Source: Chloromonas sp. AAM2
Lineage: Eukaryota; Chlorophyta; Chlorophyceae; Chlamydomonadales; Chlamydomonadaceae
Length of the DNA: 15,264 nucleotides
NCBI GenBank assembly: GCA_004335635.1
Contig: QAXH01006125.1
Coordinates: 48,924 to 64,187, forward strand
Direction of reading: 5' to 3'
Part shown: one piece after another, positions 7,024 through 15,264 of the stretch
Layout of the letters: each line of letters starts with the position of its first letter
How positions within the stretch are numbered: position 1 is the first letter of the stretch
Program-made: the position numbers and the translations under genes
The notes under the pieces: generated by a model
Database searches by the model: none
What the model was told of the DNA's origin: nothing
Seen by the model: only the letters and a program-made list of their open reading frames with translations

Positions 7024-10000
7024 ATGAGAGACGACGTGCATGCCGAGGTTGATCAGCATGTCTCAGACCTCACAAAAGTTCTCGACGAGGCTAGATTGAC
7101 GCCGCAGCTCAAACATCTCATGTCACAGCTGCAGGACAAGGTGGCAAAAAAGCGTGAGTGCAAGGTTGAGCCGATCAGGGTTCCGTCACGAAGCCTCTCT
7201 GATTCTCAGCTGGTTCCTTTTGCAACTGCAGAATTGGAGCAGCAAACGTATCAGCAGTCCCTCGCTCAGGCTAGGTCAAGGTGGGCTGCGAAAGCTGTTG
7301 ATTTCAAACAAGCCAGGTGCCTGCTGCCTTGCGACACCTTGCGCCCCTCCCACGCTCTTGAAGGTACCTGGCAAAAGCTATCTTGCTACAAGAAATCAAG
7401 CATCTGTGTCGCAGCGCTGTGCCCGTGCATACCGGGCTGAAAGAACTTTCGCAGCGGCAGCAGGTGCGCCCCACGTTTTCTTTCTTGGTCTTGCGCTGTC
7501 TATGATGCACGCACAAGCACAGAGCCCGATTCCGCCCCATGATGCATGCATGAGCATGGCCGTGGGTTGTGAGTGTCTCCCAGCAAATGCATGACATAGG
7601 TGCCCACGCACAGCGCATGCATGCCAGGCCATGGGGCTGCATGGCAGCACAATCTGCATGGCCTGCATGGTGTGCCTGTATGTCAACATCCATGCACGCT
7701 AGGACTATCATGCAGCATGCGGAGTGAGTGGCATGCAACGCGAGTGTGCACATGGGCCATGCATGAGGAGAAGTGGCTGCATTTCATGTGCATGCCCTGC
7801 CTCCCTACATGCACAAACAGCGTCATCCCCTTTACCCTTGGCCAGGATCGCAACCACACTCCCATTCCTTCTCCCTCAAATTGTGATCACTTCTTACTGC
7901 CTGGCTTGTGCATACAGGTGGCAGATGCGATTCAGCGGCTACAGCTGCCCAACACTGCCGCTGGTGCTAGCACTGGCCCAGCAGCAGCAGCAGCAGCTGG
8001 TGTAGGAGGGCAAGTGGTTGTAGGCAGCAGTGACCACTGGCTGGGCGTCACACCACAGGATCTGATGGCAACGTGTGACCACTCACCCCAGGCATCACGG
8101 GTGTGTGGCGGTTTCTCAAAGGGTGCACACGGGCGCACAAACGGGTGTGTGTGTGCGTGTGTGGGTTGTTAAGTTCACTGCTGTCAAATCTGTGACGGTG
8201 TTTGTGGACTCAAGAAGGCACGTGTGAGACGGCAGTTCAGGGGGAATAGGCCAAGAATGTGCGAGAGATTTCCGTGGGGTTAACACACGTGTGCAAGTGT
8301 GTGGCGGTGCTCGCGGAGAGTTGGCACACCAGGAGACCTACAAGCAGCTGAATGTTTCATGTCGGCTCGCTGTACAGCCCCAATCTTTTGGATTGCAAGT
8401 AATCCTTACAGCACCAGTGACAGTCATTCTGAAGGCGTGCAATCATTTTCTGAAGCAAGAGCTGTGTTTATACACTGTATTTTTCAGGATTGCAGGCGCA
8501 GTTTCAGCCGTCATATCTTTTCTCTTAGCAGCGCACCGCAGCATGCAGAGTGCTCAATGTCATGTAGCATGCCATACTCGACTTGCAGACGCAGCAACGG
8601 CTCCGAAATGAAAGGCGTTGTTGTAACAAGAACTGATCGAACTCTGATGAGTCACCCCTTGTCTGCATGTGCCCGCCATGCAGGACATGTGCACTGCGGC
8701 CATCCCCATGCTCAACGCAGCTGTGCAGAAACGGCTGGAAACGCTTTCGGAAACTGTCCAGCCACCTGTACTTGAGCCCACTAATACAGCTGCCATGTCA
8801 GATGGTCACATGGAGCACTGGCAGGCACAGATAGGTGAGGCATGTGCTCCGCATGCATGCGCACAAGCACATGCATGCATTGGTTGCATGTAAGTCTGTT
8901 CGATCTTCTGCTGTTCTGTGCTTGCCATATAGTTGTTAAACCAGTCTGCTCGCAAACTTGGCCGCCAAGTTCGCGGCTATTCGACAATGTTATCCAAAGC
9001 AAGAACAATCAAAGGACAGCATGTGAGGGAATGACGCGAGGTGTGGGTGTGGGTGTGGGTGATTTACATCCGTATCGTCCTGCAAGCGGCACAAGTGTGT
9101 GCGCCCATATGAGTTGTGACTCAGGAATGGCAAGCCAATGAGGTCACAGGTGTGAGTGCACTCACGGTGACTCTTCTTCCCTCACCCTTGTCATGTAAAC
9201 AACAACAAGAACAACGACAACTCACAGCATGTGTGTGACCAATAAGGGTTATGGTGTGACTGCACTCACTGTGTGTGTGTGTGTGAGACTACAGGTGTGA
9301 CCAATCAGGGTTATGGTGTGACCGCGGCGGAGCACATAGCAACGAGGACAGCTGGGCTACGAAGCCACAGGCTGAAGGTATGAACAGATTGGGCTATAAA
9401 CAGTTAGGGTCGCTGTGTATTGAGAAATGTGATGCGTCAAATTCCTGAATTGGCACCACTGTGCAACCTATTCTGAGCAGTACTTGTACCATATTGGGGA
9501 AGAGGGGGGCGGGTTATAAAGTCCGTGACCCTATCATAGTATGTGATTAGAAATGGCCTCGGCTTCTTGAAAACTGGACCACTTTTGGAAACCAGCCAGG
9601 ACCGGCTCAGAATTACATGTAAAGGGGCTCAATCGAAATCTCTCGTCAAGGCCTATCCCCTGGGCAACTTGGTTGCATAGTTCACTCAAACATTGCCTCA
9701 CTTATGGGTCATCAAAGCCCAGCCGGCCCTCACCACTCCCTAACCGCCACCCATGTCACAGGCCATGGGGGGCATGCCAAAGGTGAACTTCACTTTCAAG
9801 GTATGCAAGCACGTCCCGCTCTGCATCCGACTTTGAATCGCTGCTTGCGTGACCTGCGGCCTGGCGCCACAGGTGACACAGGCCATGCCAGCGCCGGCAC
9901 CCTCTGACACATCCCCAGCCCATAACAAACCACCCACAAGGCCAATCTGGGAAATGAAGGTGGTTTTGGATAGATCCTAACGAGCTGCAATTGGCCACAT

Positions 10001-13000
10001 CTTCAAAAGCCTTGAATTCGTTGTGATTGAGCCGTAAAGCAAGAAATAATCAAAAAGGTCGAAAAAGTAGCTCGGGGCTTTTGGAGGACTTTTATACCAC
10101 CCAGTCAACCATCTCAGAATGACCTGAAACCTTGGATTCGAGCTCCTTACACCGTCAGCGTTCGTACAAGTGGTTCAGAGATACCCACTGCCTCATCTGG
10201 TCATTTTCTATCCCCCCCCTCCTCCCCCTGCCGTATTGCTATCTATTTCAGCCTTGGCGTATCGGCCAAATGCATCGCATTCCTAGTTAACGAATCCCTT
10301 GCTTAAGCAAACCATAGCACTGACCATGCTGTGCTTTCCGGTGGTCCAGACAGCACAGCAGCAGTTGGAAGTTTTCCTGTGTATATAACGTACAGAGTTT
10401 GGAGCAGGCCCTGACGGGGACTCAATTGCACCGAGCGCAAATGCCAGCACGCCATGCCAGAAACGAGGCTGGATGACCAACTCTGAGCAAGAAAAGGAAT
10501 AGCAAAGTCAAAGCGCGGGGGAACGTTACGACGACGCAAGTGTGACCTAATCCTGCTGAACACCACCCCATCATAGCAGTGGCGCAGTTGACGGTTGTGC
10601 TGACCCGCTCTTGTCCCCGCTGAGCAGTCCTCCCCGGACTGAAGGCCATGTTACAACAGCAACCACAACAACAACATGGCTTATGATGGTTCAACCCACG
10701 GTTCAGCAGCTAGACACGATATCTCTCCAAGAAGTACGTGCTTGACAAATGTCAAAGCCAAGAGAGCTCACTGGTATCAGGGTGCAAAGTACGAATGTCA
10801 TCACAAAGAGTTTGTTGAACGTGGCTGAGCAGCAAAGGCCTACCATAGCTGTGTTCCTGCCGCGCGTCTCGTGATTAACTCTTCCATAGTGCTATCTACC
10901 TCAGCCCTGACTGAAAATGCATTGCAGGTTCCACCTTCGCTCAATCTATCCTTGTTGCCAACCGTGACGTGTTTTCAGGTTGTGCAGTCAGCGCAGCAGC
11001 AGCTGGCGCTCAGTGCCCAGTTACTCGATGTGCTGCTCAGTCTCACGTCCAACATGCACTCCTTCATGGAAAGGGAGGTGGTGGGCAGGCAACAGCACCA
11101 CAGCCAGGTGATTAGGGCTCCAGGGGTAAGGTGGCGTCAGGGCAATGGATAGATAGATAGATTACATCAGGGGGCCCACATGCACCAAGCACGAAAGCGA
11201 GCAAGCCAAAAGTGCAAGAGACGAGGCTGGTGGTTATACCCTGGTCCGGCGGCACCCGCTCTTGGGGTGCGTGGGGTCAACCCTCTTTCTTGTCGGCTTG
11301 CCCTAGCACACCCTAGTCTACCCTAAACCCTTCTCTGTGTGCAGGTTGCGTTGGAGCTGGCCGGCGAGCATGCGCGGTCGCTGTGCCACAAGGTCAAGCA
11401 CGTCAACATGCAGGTCAGTTACAGTTTGCGATTTAAATAGAAAATGAGAAAACGAAAATGTGCATAACAATAATGAAAACGCGTCTGGTAAAACATCGCA
11501 TTGCCATCACATGTGTGTTAATAACCGGATGTGCCCGCAGTCTTTGCTTGACTGAATGCCCAACCAACCAACCATTTCAACGTCAAATGGAATGACAAAA
11601 CCCTCCGATTTGCATGTTGAAGGCTCTCTACGCCGGTGTGTCACTTCAGATGCTGTCACGGTGTATTCAGTGCTGCTTGTGCACCTGCTTTTGCGTCATC
11701 CCTTGACAGCAAAGTGCTTCTGTGGGCAGGGCAGCCTCGCCTGTTGCTGGGCTTGCTAAAGTTCACCCTTGGTACATGCTGCTCCCTTGCTACAACTCCA
11801 TGTATTGCATGTTACTCTCTGTCACTCTTACCTGCACACTGTTGTGCCGGCAGCAGTGGGCAAACATCAGCGTGCGGTCATCTGTTACGTTTACGGTAAT
11901 GTGCTCTACCGTAAATGTAGGGCAGCTGAACCAGGAGCTTGCAAGAAGCTTGCAACCCAGCATATAAAATGACAGCTGTAGTCGTTGTAACTTGAATGCA
12001 CTTGGGCCGCTGGTTCCTCTGCTCGCACCAGCCTTGGACTGACAAGTCCTGTGCATAGTCATAGCGGCTGTACGGAACACTGTTTGCACGTTTTATTGCA
12101 CGTTTCTCAGATGCTGAACCACACGTACCTGAACAGTGCCCACGTGGGAGTGCTCTCTAAGGTGCATGGCATCCTAACTGACAGAGCCAACGAACTCAAC
12201 CAACAACTGCAAAAGGTGATTGGATTTGTAAGCTGGAGTCTCCTAGGTAGGGTTTGTAGGCCCCCAGGGCGTGAGCTGCCAAGGTTGCAGGGATACGCTT
12301 ACAGAGAAGTGGGTTCCTCCTGCGGCATTATGCGCAACGGACCAATATAAACCATTGATCAACAGAGGGGGGCGTGCATGCTCGCTTTTGTTTGACGTAA
12401 TACACAGCCACTCACAGTGCATGCACCAGAGAAGCCATCACAGACTACGGGATTGTATGGGCCCCGCCAGCACAGAAACACGAACGAGGCGAACACTGGG
12501 GCCAGGAAGACCCAATAGCTTCACCCTCTAGCAGAAATGTTCTCTGGGCCTTTGGCTTGTGTGGTGCTGATGCTGCCGTGCTGCTCCACCCTGGGCAGTC
12601 ACATGGCTTGTTACGCCGGCTTGCTTCTGCACACTTGCAAACTCAGTATTTTTCCCACACAGCGAATTTCCCCCAACAACAACATCAACAATAAGAATAA
12701 CAACGTTTTCCACGCAGCGCTTGTGTCTGGCTACTGTCAATATTGTCAATCAATAGCATCAAAAGAGAAAGGGTTAAGGCACCATCAACGCCTAGTGGAA
12801 GCGAAGCAGTGAGTAGAGCTAGGCAGTAACAAGTTTACTCAATGTGTTTGTGTGTTTCGCACACAGCGCATCGACATGGGTGTAACGAAACCACAACAGC
12901 AACGGCAACAACAGCAATGTCATTGTTTTCCCACACAGCGCATCAATAAGGATGTAACATGACAACAACAACAACAACCACATTTATTTTCCACGCAGGT

Positions 13001-13154
13001 GCACGGGCTTGTGTCCGCCTACAAGGCCCTTGGCCCGCCCTTCCAGCACATAGTGGTGGCGTACTCCCGCGTGTGTGTGGAGCTGCGAAGCGCACAGCAG
13101 ACGCTCAGCACCTTCACAGAGCTAGAGTCTGAGCTCAGGAACAGGATGGACTAA
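7024..13154 (+). CDS. HAUS4: HAUS4/AUG4-like augmin complex subunit, nine exons
   Basis: Augmin binds existing spindle microtubules and recruits gamma-tubulin ring complex for branching nucleation. Exons: 7024-7316, 7364-7463, 7918-8100, 8684-8834, 9295-9377, 10979-11107, 11345-11413, 12111-12215 and 12999-13154 (TAA). All phases join, giving about 422 aa against 363 in human HAUS4. Segments fall in the order expected for the family: ARYLAKAILLQEIKHLC (N-terminal YL helix), WLGVTPQDLM (human LLGL..DL), a helix MLNAAVQKRLETL, a long helical part QQQLALSAQLLDVLLSL, MLNHTYLNSAHVGVLSKVHG (human ILSDTY...), and the C-terminal VSAYKALGPPFQHIVVAYS followed by QQTLSTF (human SYEVLGEEFDRLVKEY, WALQEF). 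The ATG at 7024 is the first after an in-frame stop at 6940. Exon 5 start is uncertain (9295, 9341 or 9352 keep phase). Two extra phase-0 exons (9762-9800, 9873-9959) may belong. The comparison is from memory of the family, not an alignment. Confidence 0.75.
7317..7363 (+). other. 47-base intron 1 of HAUS4
   Basis: Donor CCAG|GTGCCT and acceptor CTTGAAG, pyrimidine-rich in between. Removing it joins phase 2 to one base and yields KQARYLAKAILLQEI, which matches the family's RYL-type helix. Without splicing, the frame needed for the next segment is closed by a TGA at 7359. It is far shorter than all other introns here. Confidence 0.6.
7464..7917 (+). other. HAUS4 intron 2, rich in ATGCATG-type words
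   Basis: Donor CAG|GTGCGC and acceptor CATACAG. Much of 7540-7770 is made of GCATGC, TGCATG and CATGCA words. The long open frames on both strands here reflect this bias and the lack of TA-rich stops rather than genes. Confidence 0.6.
8101..8683 (+). other. HAUS4 intron 3
   Basis: Donor CGG|GTGTGT (weak except for the GT) and acceptor CCATGCAG, phase 0. It contains a short GT microsatellite at 8142-8166. The word gtgtgtggcggt at its 5' end recurs near 8298. Two overlapping open frames at 8291-8775 show no recognisable domain. Confidence 0.5.
8835..9294 (+). other. HAUS4 intron 4 with GT-rich tandem duplications
   Basis: Strong donor ATAG|GTGAGG in phase 1. The 5' end holds ATGCATGC words (8852-8890). 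9041-9061 is a gtgggt run, and the 3' half is built from repeats shared with the start of exon 5. A frame at 8933-9036 (NQSARKLGRQVRGYS) is open but its phase does not fit this intron. Confidence 0.45.
9147..9322. repeat. Tandemly duplicated segment around the exon 5 acceptor
   Basis: gtgtgaccaatNagggttatggtgtgac occurs at about 9234-9260 and 9296-9322. A shorter relative (acaggtgtgagtgcactcac) lies near 9147, and gtgtgactgcactcac at 9254-9269. The second copy includes the proposed acceptor and the first codons of exon 5. Confidence 0.75.
9762..9959 (+). CDS. Candidate extra exon pair, possibly alternative HAUS4 exons
   Basis: Exon 9762-9800 (AMGGMPKVNFTFK) has acceptor GTCACAG and donor AAG|GTATGC. 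Exon 9873-9959 (VTQAMPAPAPSDTSP ... PPTRPIWEMK) has acceptor CGCCACAG and donor AAG|GTGGTT. A 72-base intron with an in-frame stop separates them. Both begin and end in phase 0, as does HAUS4 intron 5, so their inclusion would add 42 residues without a frameshift. The Pro-rich content does not fit the helical augmin core, so they may be alternative, belong to a nested gene, or be chance. Confidence 0.3.
10225..10370 (+). pseudogene. Decayed duplicate of the intron 5/exon 6 junction
   Basis: gctatctatttcagcc at 10238, aaatgcatcgcattcc at 10267 and ctgtgctttccggtggtcca at 10329 parallel gctatctacctcagcc, aaatgcattgcaggttcc and the real exon 6 junction at 10890-11005 in the same order. The copied exon start reads VVQTAQQQL beside the real VVQSAQQQL, but the acceptor AG is replaced by CG and the frame stops 12 codons later. 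It appears non-functional. Confidence 0.65.
11108..11344 (+). other. HAUS4 intron 6
   Basis: Donor CAG|GTGATT and acceptor TGTGTGCAG, phase 0. It contains a short tagatagataga run at 11149-11161 and a CCCTAAACCC word near 11321 that is too short to be telomeric repeat. Confidence 0.6.
11414..12110 (+). other. HAUS4 intron 7 with a small hairpin
   Basis: Donor CAG|GTCAGT and acceptor GTTTCTCAG, phase 0. At 11890-11915 a perfect inverted repeat TTTACGGTA / TACCGTAAA surrounds an 8-base loop. Nearby, agcttgcaa occurs twice (11938-11958). Plus-strand open frames at 11556-11972 show no domain and are probably intronic. Confidence 0.55.
12216..12998 (+). other. HAUS4 intron 8 with repeated acceptor-like segments
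   Basis: Donor AAG|GTGATT and acceptor TTTTCCACGCAG, phase 0. Close relatives of the acceptor occur near 12655 (ttttcccacacagcga), 12706 (ttttccacgcagcgct), 12857 (tttcgcacacagcgcatc) and 12927 (ttttcccacacagcgcatc). They are separated by CAA-rich stretches such as acaacaacaacaacaacc before the real site. Confidence 0.75.
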
Positions 13155-13337
13155 TGTATCCCAACATAATCGGGTCATGCATATCTTGCAAATCTCTTGC
13201 AACGCTTTTGGACCCCTTCTTTGTTCTTTGAATATGAGCCTGGATTTAGAATATGAGCCTCGTTTATGCTATTCAACGTCGTAAACATACTGGACTCACC
13301 CTGTTTGTGCGGTGGGCGCAGCCCTCAGCATCACCCT

Positions 13338-13441
13338 GCCCACCGGCCTGCGTGTTTGCAGCGCAGCCCACCGGCCTGCGTGTTTGCAGCGCAGCCCACC
13401 GGCCTGCGTGTTTGCAGCGCAGCCCACCGGCCTCCGTGTTT
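13338..13441. repeat. 28-bp tandem repeat, nearly four copies
   Basis: Unit gcccaccggcctgcgtgttt + gcagcgca starts at 13338, 13366, 13394 and 13422. The fourth copy is partial with one substitution (cctccgtg). The period of 28 is not a multiple of three, so the same DNA is read in three frames within one open frame, which argues against coding. Copies 1-3 are identical, indicating recent expansion. Confidence 0.95.
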
Positions 13442-13903
13442 AGAAACCCACAAACCCCTAGGCCCCCCTGTTATCAACATCATATACCTGTTTGAGCAGG
13501 GTCAAAAGACGCGGTTTGGGATGTGTGCAACCCTGGCCTACCCTGAGCGAGAAAGCAGGCTGATTGAACGGGGTTTTCGGGCTTAGTACCAGCAGCCCAG
13601 CGCGAACTTTTGAACTTCTTTCACAGGTTAGGTCAGTGCTGTACACATCCCGACCTGTGTCATGTGACGGCTTCCCTGATGTCAAATTGCCTTTTATTGA
13701 ACGTGTTTGCAGCAACAGACAGTCATGATGGGCTGACGTTCTACTGCTCATGTACGCTCAGCACATTCTGCGTATTAGGTGTCTTTGATTATTCTTGGTT
13801 ACTTGCTGCCTTGCATTTAGGTGTGCACGTAAGAGTGCGTGGGGTTGCGTGGGCTGCTAGGAATAATTGCTTTATCATGTTGGTGATGGTCAATCGAGTG
13901 CGG

Positions 13904-14183
13904 TTTGTTGCTTGCCAGTGTTGATGTGTAACTGGTTGAAGTTATTCGCAGGATAGCCTGAGAATTTGTGAAGATGTAGGACAAACCTGATAATTGCCTG
14001 ACTTGAAAACTGTGTCCGCTTTACATTGGCGTTAAACCAATCACACAGCTGATAACGTCGGACACGTTAAACAAATCACAAGCATAGTGGTCCAATTGTT
14101 CACAGTACGTGATGAAATGGAAATCCGATTGTAAGTGACTCGTTCGCATATTTTGTTGCACGCCAGTGGTAATGTGTACCTGG
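13904..14183. repeat. Diverged 32-bp direct repeat upstream of the F-box gene
   Basis: 13904-13935 and 14152-14183 match at 27 of 32 positions by eye (tttgttgc..gccagtg.t.atgtgta.ctgg), 248 bases apart. Between and after them, CGTTAAAC occurs at 14031, 14065 and 14228. The first two are followed by aatcaca after one base. Confidence 0.7.
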
Positions 14184-14406
14184 CCTCACTATTGACAAAA
14201 CAATCATTCAAGCTCATGTCCTCAGACACGTTAAACCGCAGTGATACAGAAAGACGATGTGAAGTGACGCCTTGCACTGACCAGTCATGCTAATCTCTCA
14301 CTTCAATGATCATCGGTCAATGACCACCTGGCCACACATCTATCACCAACTCAGGGTCAAGTCTGTCTCGCGTTGCGTTGTGTTCGCCAGTTTCTGATCG
14401 CTGGCA

Positions 14407-15142
14407 ATGCAGACTGTGGAGGATACGGAAATGCTGGGGAATGCAGATGGACAGTCAACGAATGGGTTTGAGCTCTTGGATCATGGCGTCGCCCTTCACG
14501 TGTTCACGTTCTTGCGGGCGAGGCAGGTGAGGTGATCGGATTGCAAACACAAACCCTAATCGCCCGGAGCAAAGCCCTAGCAAACCCTCTTGCACGTCGC
14601 TGTCACTCATCGGTCGATCATCAAGGATATGAATGAAAGGTGCCAGTTTGTGCGACACTGCAGGTGGCCGTTGCCGCCAAGACGTGCACCCTCTTCAAAG
14701 AAATCGCAACCTCTCCAGCTTTGTGGCAGCTGCTCTACCAAAAGGTCAGTGGGTGGATGGGAGTCTTTGGTACAGGGACTGGGAATCCAACGCCAATGGG
14801 ATCGAAGGGTGGGCTGGTGCATGGTGTTGTGCTAACGTGGCCAGGGTTGGACCACTTCTACCACTCAGACGGTCGATTCCCATCCAAGGTTCGGGTACTT
14901 GAACATGTCCTCATATCAGTGTCATTGATAGAATGAGTGACAGTCATAAACACGTCATCAACCAGGTGAACAGGTGCGTGGTTGTAACCACATGCACCCA
15001 TCTAATTGACAACTTGTCTGAAGCGCAGGTGGGGGTGGTGTCGCATTCCCCCTCCTGATCTCATGTGCTGACAAGCACAAGTGCTTGGCATGAATTGCAG
15101 GAGCTGAACGGCAACATACGCAAGATGCTGGAGGACACACAG
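14407..15142 (+). CDS. F-box protein, 5' part; gene runs off the window
   Basis: F-box proteins link substrates to SCF ubiquitin ligases through Skp1. Exon 1 (14407-14526, donor CAG|GTGAGG) encodes 40 residues ending GFELLDHGVALHVFTFLRARQ. Exon 2 (14664-14744, acceptor ACTGCAG, donor AAG|GTCAGT) encodes VAVAAKTCTLFKEIATSPALWQLLYQK. Joined in phase 0 they form a typical F-box: hydrophobic LL...VALHVFTFL helix, then the AAKTC..FKEIA...LW..LY pattern. A probable exon 3 (15101-15142, acceptor ATTGCAG, donor CAG|GTGAAT) adds ELNGNIRKMLEDTQ, also phase 0. The ATG follows an in-frame TGA at 14395. A frame continuing from exon 2 to 14936 is open by read-through but crosses the good donor. Substrate-binding domains lie beyond the window, so the F-box class is unknown. 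Confidence 0.7.
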
Positions 15143-15192
15143 GTGAATGCATATCCTCGTGGGCATCACACCAAGATGCATCTTCATGGTCT

Positions 15193-15264
15193 TTGATTGA
15201 CGGTCATTGATTGCCGTCTTGCATCATATGTCCTGGCATTGATTGACGGTCATTGATTGCCGTC
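15193..15264. repeat. 26-bp direct repeat at the window end, period 46
   Basis: ttgattgacggtcattgatt + gccgtc occurs at 15193-15218 and again at 15239-15264, exactly the last base of the window. The 20-base spacer begins ttgcatcatat. Each copy has inverted ends (gacgg ... ccgtc). The array probably continues past the window. It lies in an intron of the F-box gene if that model is right. Confidence 0.9.

Larger units (their letters stand above)
9378..10978 (+). other. HAUS4 intron 5 (1.6 kb) with possible extra exons
   Basis: The longest intron, donor AAG|GTATGA and acceptor GTTTTCAG, phase 0. It contains two candidate exons (9762-9959), a decayed copy of its own 3' end (10225-10370) and a segment resembling 420-475. 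The rest (about 9480-9720 and 9960-10220) shows no coding frame or recognised element and may be a transposon relic. Open frames on the minus strand at 10283-10694 have no recognisable domain. Confidence 0.45.
13155..14406. other. Intergenic region between HAUS4 and the F-box gene
   Basis: It holds the HAUS4 3' UTR, the 28-base repeat array at 13338, and the presumed F-box promoter. The first TGTAA, the green-algal polyadenylation word, is at 13927-13931, implying a long 3' UTR if it is the one used. Open frames at 13253-13586 come from the repeat array. Those at 13458-13751 (minus) and 13610-13924 (plus) have no recognisable domain. Confidence 0.5.

Noticed and set aside
7304..7753. Minus-strand Cys/His-rich frames opposite HAUS4 exons 1-2 and intron 2
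   Set aside because: They arise from the GCATGC-word bias and overlap HAUS4 exons on the other strand.
8291..8775. Overlapping plus-strand frames in HAUS4 intron 3
   Set aside because: No domain, Cys/His/Ser-rich composition typical of frame shadows, and the HAUS4 landmarks join directly without them.
10125..10150. tRNA-like B-box word (ttggattcgagctcc)
   Set aside because: No matching A-box, acceptor stem or cloverleaf could be built around it.
11300..11335. Telomere-like CCCTAAACCC
   Set aside because: A single copy inside an intron; a similar single AAACCCTAA lies in the F-box intron. Neither is a telomeric array.
14664..14936. Read-through of the F-box exon 2 frame to a stop at 14936
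   Set aside because: It crosses a good donor (AAG|GTCAGT) and turns into Gly-rich sequence without domain character. Splicing to 15101 gives a smoother phase-0 continuation.

Overview
This window looks like nuclear DNA of a green alga (Chlorophyta). The evidence is mid-to-high GC content, exons of 40 to 1500 bases split by GT-AG introns of roughly 50 to 1600 bases, mostly CAG|GT splice donors, abundant GT/CA, CAA and GGT microsatellites, and Ala/Gly/Gln/His-rich proteins. A species cannot be named from sequence alone; a Dunaliella- or volvocine-like chlorophyte would fit. There are no bacterial operons, rRNAs, convincing tRNAs or CRISPR arrays. All gene models below are hand-built from splice signals, reading phase and protein resemblance.

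Layout. Positions 1-700 hold simple repeats and a hairpin, with no gene seen. At 721-1138 (+) there may be the last two exons of an otherwise unseen gene. Positions 1219-1490 are opposed GT and CA microsatellites. From 6791 down to about 1626 (or 1438) on the minus strand is a multi-exon gene for a large (about 1140 aa) zinc-finger protein that I cannot assign to a named family. Two of its fingers share C-x4-C-x12-H-x4-H spacing. Its large central exon carries at least seven copies of a short [FY]-G-L-[TA]-x-[ED]-A motif, a poly-His tract and a His/Cys segment. Head to head with it, with 232 bases between start codons, is a nine-exon plus-strand gene (7024-13154). Its conceptual product (about 422 aa) resembles HAUS4/AUG4, a subunit of the augmin complex that recruits gamma-tubulin for branching microtubule nucleation. 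After about 1.25 kb without a recognised gene, a third gene (14407 to beyond the window, +) encodes an F-box protein whose F-box is split by an intron.

The most unusual theme is in the introns. Several contain diverged copies of neighbouring splice junctions: repeated acceptor-like segments before the last HAUS4 exon, one with a copy of the exon start; a decayed copy of the intron 5/exon 6 junction; tandem copies around the exon 5 acceptor; and repeated GTGAGTA donor-like segments in the zinc-finger gene. Junction-spanning duplication appears to be a recurrent mode of intron growth here. The best candidate for something undescribed is the zinc-finger/FGL-repeat protein and its divergent pairing with an augmin gene.
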